Source: Russula earlei
Lineage: Eukaryota > Basidiomycota > Agaricomycetes > Russulales > Russulaceae
Reading direction: 5' to 3'
NCBI GenBank assembly: GCA_025769875.1
Contig: JAGFNK010000844.1
Coordinates: 1-20,349, forward strand
DNA length: 20,349 bases
Shown here piece after piece: positions 17,769 to 20,349 of this stretch. The position numbers and the translations under genes were made by a program. Below the pieces are notes generated by a model. The model was given only the letters and a program-made list of their open reading frames with translations, was not told the origin of the DNA and made no database searches. Within the stretch, counting starts at the first letter, position 1. Each line of letters starts with the position of its first letter.

Positions 17769-19259
17769 CTAATCGGTCTCAGGGCCTGACTCACAGAGCT
17801 CATCGCCTTCAACTTCTGGCCACACGCTCTGGGGTCCCATTGCCCTGGGACAGAAGCCTCTGTAGCTTCGGTGCATCCTCCTAAGGATACAATCTGTCTG
17901 ACCGCTGCAGTTGGTGTGAGGTTTATTGCAGTCCTTGTTCCAGTGTCCCTTGGTGTTACAATATTTGCAGACGTGTTGTCACTTCTGGAGTTGGTGACGC
18001 TGCGCCTTGGTCATGTGTGCGGGGGTGAGAGGGGTGTTAGGAGTGCTAGCATCATTGGAGAACATCTGAGGGAAATGGGAGGGTGAGCCCATAGGGGCAT
18101 CGTTTTGGGACTGGTCAATGACATGAGGGAGGTACTCGAGAGGGGGGGGTCAAGGAGAGAGGAGGCGAATGGGTAATGCAGGAGAAGGGGAAGTGTGCGA
18201 TTCTTTTGACTCCTCAATTTTGTCGTAACTTCCTGCTAGTGAGTAATAGGGCCCAGTGTTGCGGGTGAGACCCCCATCGGTCATCAAGTTGTCGAGTTGG
18301 TGATGGACTCAGACAGAAGTGTTGTTGGCCCGAAGGCAACTGCAGATGGCGGCGGTCTCTTTAGTGTGCGATTGAATCTCGTGGAGGCGGTCAGCAAGTT
18401 GCCCTTGAAGGACATTTAGGGCCCCTTGGATAGAGACACGTTTGCCCTCCAAAACTTTCAGTTTGAATGAACTGACACAGAGGCGGTAGACGTCAGTGAG
18501 AGCACCAGGGTCATGGAGGTTTTCAAGAGCCTGGGCAGCGTCAAAATGGAAAGGGTGATCCTCAATCAGGAGGTGGAGGTCAGAGGCAGTGACAGAAGGG
18601 TGAGGGGCAGAGACGACAGGTCAGGCAATGAGCTTTTCTCTGTAAGTGGGTTCTCCTCAACCCATAGTTCCTAAAAGCATGGGTTCATTGTTATATAAAG
18701 CGACACGTAAGTATGGTAGTAGGCGTTTTCACCCGTTAACATTAATATAGAAAGGGGGAACATGCATGTAAGGTTTGTAAACAAACCAAGGGGGGCCAGG
18801 GTGAGTAGGGTCTGCTTTGGTTGGGGTGGGCGAAGGGGTCCCTTCGCGAATGGCGAGCGGATTGAGGGTGGCAGTGAGGTCCTGAAGTTCTGCTTCGTCT
18901 GGGACGATGAGGGTGCACTGGTCAATGATGTGTTGGATGATTTCAGGCAAGAGGGGCTCTTGTTTGATGGTGGGGGAAGGAGTCAGAATAGGTAGGGGGG
19001 AAGAGTTAGAAGCGGGGGATGACATGGGAGTATTGTAAGCAGAAGTAGCATGTTCGTGGTGCCACACTGACCACTCAGAAGGGGTGGGGGTATTTATGGA
19101 GGCTGAGCATATGATATGGTTCCATACCAAATCTGTAAGCACTGCTCTTCGTATGGATAAATGAAACTCTGAAAAATGAGGGTCCATCATGAGAAGTTGA
19201 AAGCCGCGGAAGTCACCAGGGGAGAGAATTCGGGAAAAAAGTTGTTCCCTGGCGGCCAT
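17769..19259 (-). pseudogene. E2 ORF3: extra ORF between pol and the polypurine tract, with C-terminal CCHC zinc knuckle
   Basis: ATG is at 19259, 37 nt after the pol stop, and TAG at 17769-17771. It would be about 496 codons. The first 176 codons are open: MAAREQLFSRILSPGDFRGF, then a Ser/Thr/Pro-rich segment. The middle has YLRVALYNNEPMLLGTMG, SDLHLLIEDHPFHFDAAQAL and a helical FKLKVLEGKRVSIQGALNVL. The end carries CKYCNTKGHWNKDC (17928-17969, exact CX2CX4HX4C), then PHTNC, a further Cys and HRSY. Five stops are TGA (18729, 18657, 18621, 18309, 17979), and a frameshift sits at the G8 run 18142-18149. The E1 ORF3 has the same place, layout and terminal cluster. I do not recognise the family. 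Nucleic-acid binding is inferred from the knuckle. Confidence 0.7.
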
Positions 19260-19296
19260 ATCAAAAATAGTGTACCCGCGGTCGGGAATAGCGGGG

Positions 19297-20349
19297 TCAT
19301 TGACTGAGTAGGAAGGGGGGGTTATGTGAATTGACTCGGGGGAGTAAGGTACGTTGTTGTATTGTAAGTCCCTGAAACTGATGTTCCAGGTTGTCTAAGG
19401 TTTCGTTTGAATGATGGGATTCTGCAGGATCAGAGTCAGTGGTTGACATAGCACGGAGTTTGGTGGGTTGTTGTAAGTGAAACATGGTGATAGCGTCTTG
19501 AGCATTTTTAAGATTTGAAAGGGGTTCCCACGTGTCTTCTGCTGTGGAGTACCCTTTCCATCGGACCCTGTATTGAAGGCGACCCCTGTGGATACATTGA
19601 GTGGTGATTTTTTCGACTTCGTATTCTCCCAAGATAAGGTCAGGTGGTGGTTCGGGAAAATTTGGTCTGTGTTCAGTTGTCTCTGTGACTGGAGATAAGA
19701 GGGAGGCATGGAACACGTTGTGGATGTTCCATTGTGGAGGAAGTTGTAATTGATAGGTGATGTGGGAGATTCTTTTGGTAATGATAAAAGGTCTGAACCA
19801 TTTGGGGTGGAACTTATGAAACTGATGGGGAGTTTTTAAGTTAGTACCCTCCAACCAAACCTTTTGTCCTTCTTTGAAACCCTTGAATTTGGTTTCTTTA
19901 ATCCAGTTGTCTTGTGTTTTCCTCATTGTTTCTTGTGCCGATTCCCTCATGTCTTTCAATGCCTGGAGTCGCTCTTGGATCCAGGAAATTTGGATTTGAG
20001 CTGGGTGCCAAGTCCTTGTGGGTTAAAGCCCATGAGTTCATACAGGGTTTTCTTGGTGGTGGTGGATTTGTGGGCATTGAAATGGTACTGAGCCATGGGG
20101 AGCCAGTGTGCCCATTCTTCTTGTTTTCTCCCGTGTAAATGTGGAGATACATTTCTAGAGTTTGATTGGTTTGTTCAGATTGTCCATCAGTTTGAGGGTG
20201 ATAGGTGGTGCTCAGGTTCTGGTTGATCCCTAGAATCCAAGAGATTTCTCTGAATAGGTCGGAGGTAAATCAAGGGTCATGATCGGAAATGATTTTGGAA
20301 GGGACTCCAGTCCAAGGGAAGGCATGTCGTAAGAATAATTTGGCCATTG
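19297..20349 (-). pseudogene. E2 pol, integrase core to chromodomain (partial)
   Basis: The minus strand reads IISDHDP (second catalytic Asp), then TTYHPQTDGQSEQTNQTLEM (catalytic Glu). In the next frame come QEEWAHWLPMAQYHFNAH and KKTLYELMGFNPQGLGTQ, then DMRESAQETMRKTQDNW, FHPKWFRPFIITKRIS (GPY-like), WNIHNVFHASLLSP and the chromodomain YRVRWKGYSTAEDTWEP. It ends in a Ser/His/Gln-rich tail with TGA at 19297-19299. Breaks seen are TGA at 20270-20272 (Arg expected in DPRF) and frameshifts near 20140 and 19985. The open 220-codon part from 19959 covers the C-terminus. The rest of pol is outside the window. Confidence 0.9.

Larger units (their letters stand above)
17132..20349 (-). mobile_element. 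E2: second Ty3/gypsy chromovirus-type element, 3' part only
   Basis: On the minus strand the order is pol (integrase, chromodomain), ORF3, polypurine tract, 3' LTR. It is inserted in the N-terminal part of the transposase gene. The left flank GTGGC (17127-17131) should recur beyond its 5' LTR outside the window. Protein and LTR differ clearly from E1, so it is a different family. All ORFs are broken. Confidence 0.88.

Noticed and set aside
19898..20152. 84-codon minus-strand frame
   Set aside because: Only its first residues (YLHIYTGENKK) are near integrase. After a frameshift the real pol continues in the next frame (QEEWAHWLPMAQYHF).

Overview
This window looks like a transposon-dense, decayed stretch of a fungal genome, most likely an agaricomycete (mushroom-forming basidiomycete). 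The grounds are chromodomain Ty3/gypsy pol genes, a pogo/Tigger-type DDE transposase with a 58-nt GT-AG intron and a SAP-like tail, and several LTR families with TATA boxes and pyrimidine-rich leaders. I see no intact host gene, no rRNA or tRNA gene and no prokaryotic feature. All repeat comparisons were done by eye, and species and family names cannot be assigned.

Positions 1-12885 are one old Ty3 element on the minus strand, called E1 here. On the minus strand the order is 5' LTR (11411-12885, interrupted), leader, an unidentified broken ORF, gag with a zinc knuckle, protease, RT, RNase H, integrase with chromodomain, a third ORF after pol (ORF3), a polypurine tract (213-227) and the start of the 3' LTR (1-212, cut by the window edge). 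E1 has been hit at least six times. The insertions are LTR-A copy 1 (1964-2468), LTR-A copy 2 (4402-4889), LTR-B (5028-5412, target duplication CATTC), a 1769-bp inverted composite (6253-8021, TTAGC), a tandem-headed LTR-C block (9369-10678) and solo LTR-C (11523-12483, CTATG). Removing them restores the pol reading order.

Positions 12886-14080 hold a G-rich patch at the outer edge of E1 and two promoter-like repeats, R1 and R2. From 14081 to 17131 lie a solo LTR of the E2 family (14081-14665, CACTG) and a pogo-type transposase pseudogene on the minus strand. The pseudogene is split near its C-terminus by a third R repeat (14728-15240) and cut near its N-terminus by E2.

Positions 17132-20349 are the 3' part of a second minus-strand Ty3 element, E2: 3' LTR, polypurine tract, ORF3, and pol C-terminus running off the window.

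The most notable observation is that two clearly different Ty3 elements both carry an extra ORF between the chromodomain end of pol and the polypurine tract. In E2 it ends in a clear CCHC zinc knuckle followed by a PH-X2-C cluster, and E1 keeps a decayed version of the same ending. The decay is also non-random: almost every in-frame stop is TGA where arginine (CGA) fits, and CpG-rich and CpG-poor copies of the same LTR coexist. This points to CpG-directed C-to-T mutation of repeats.
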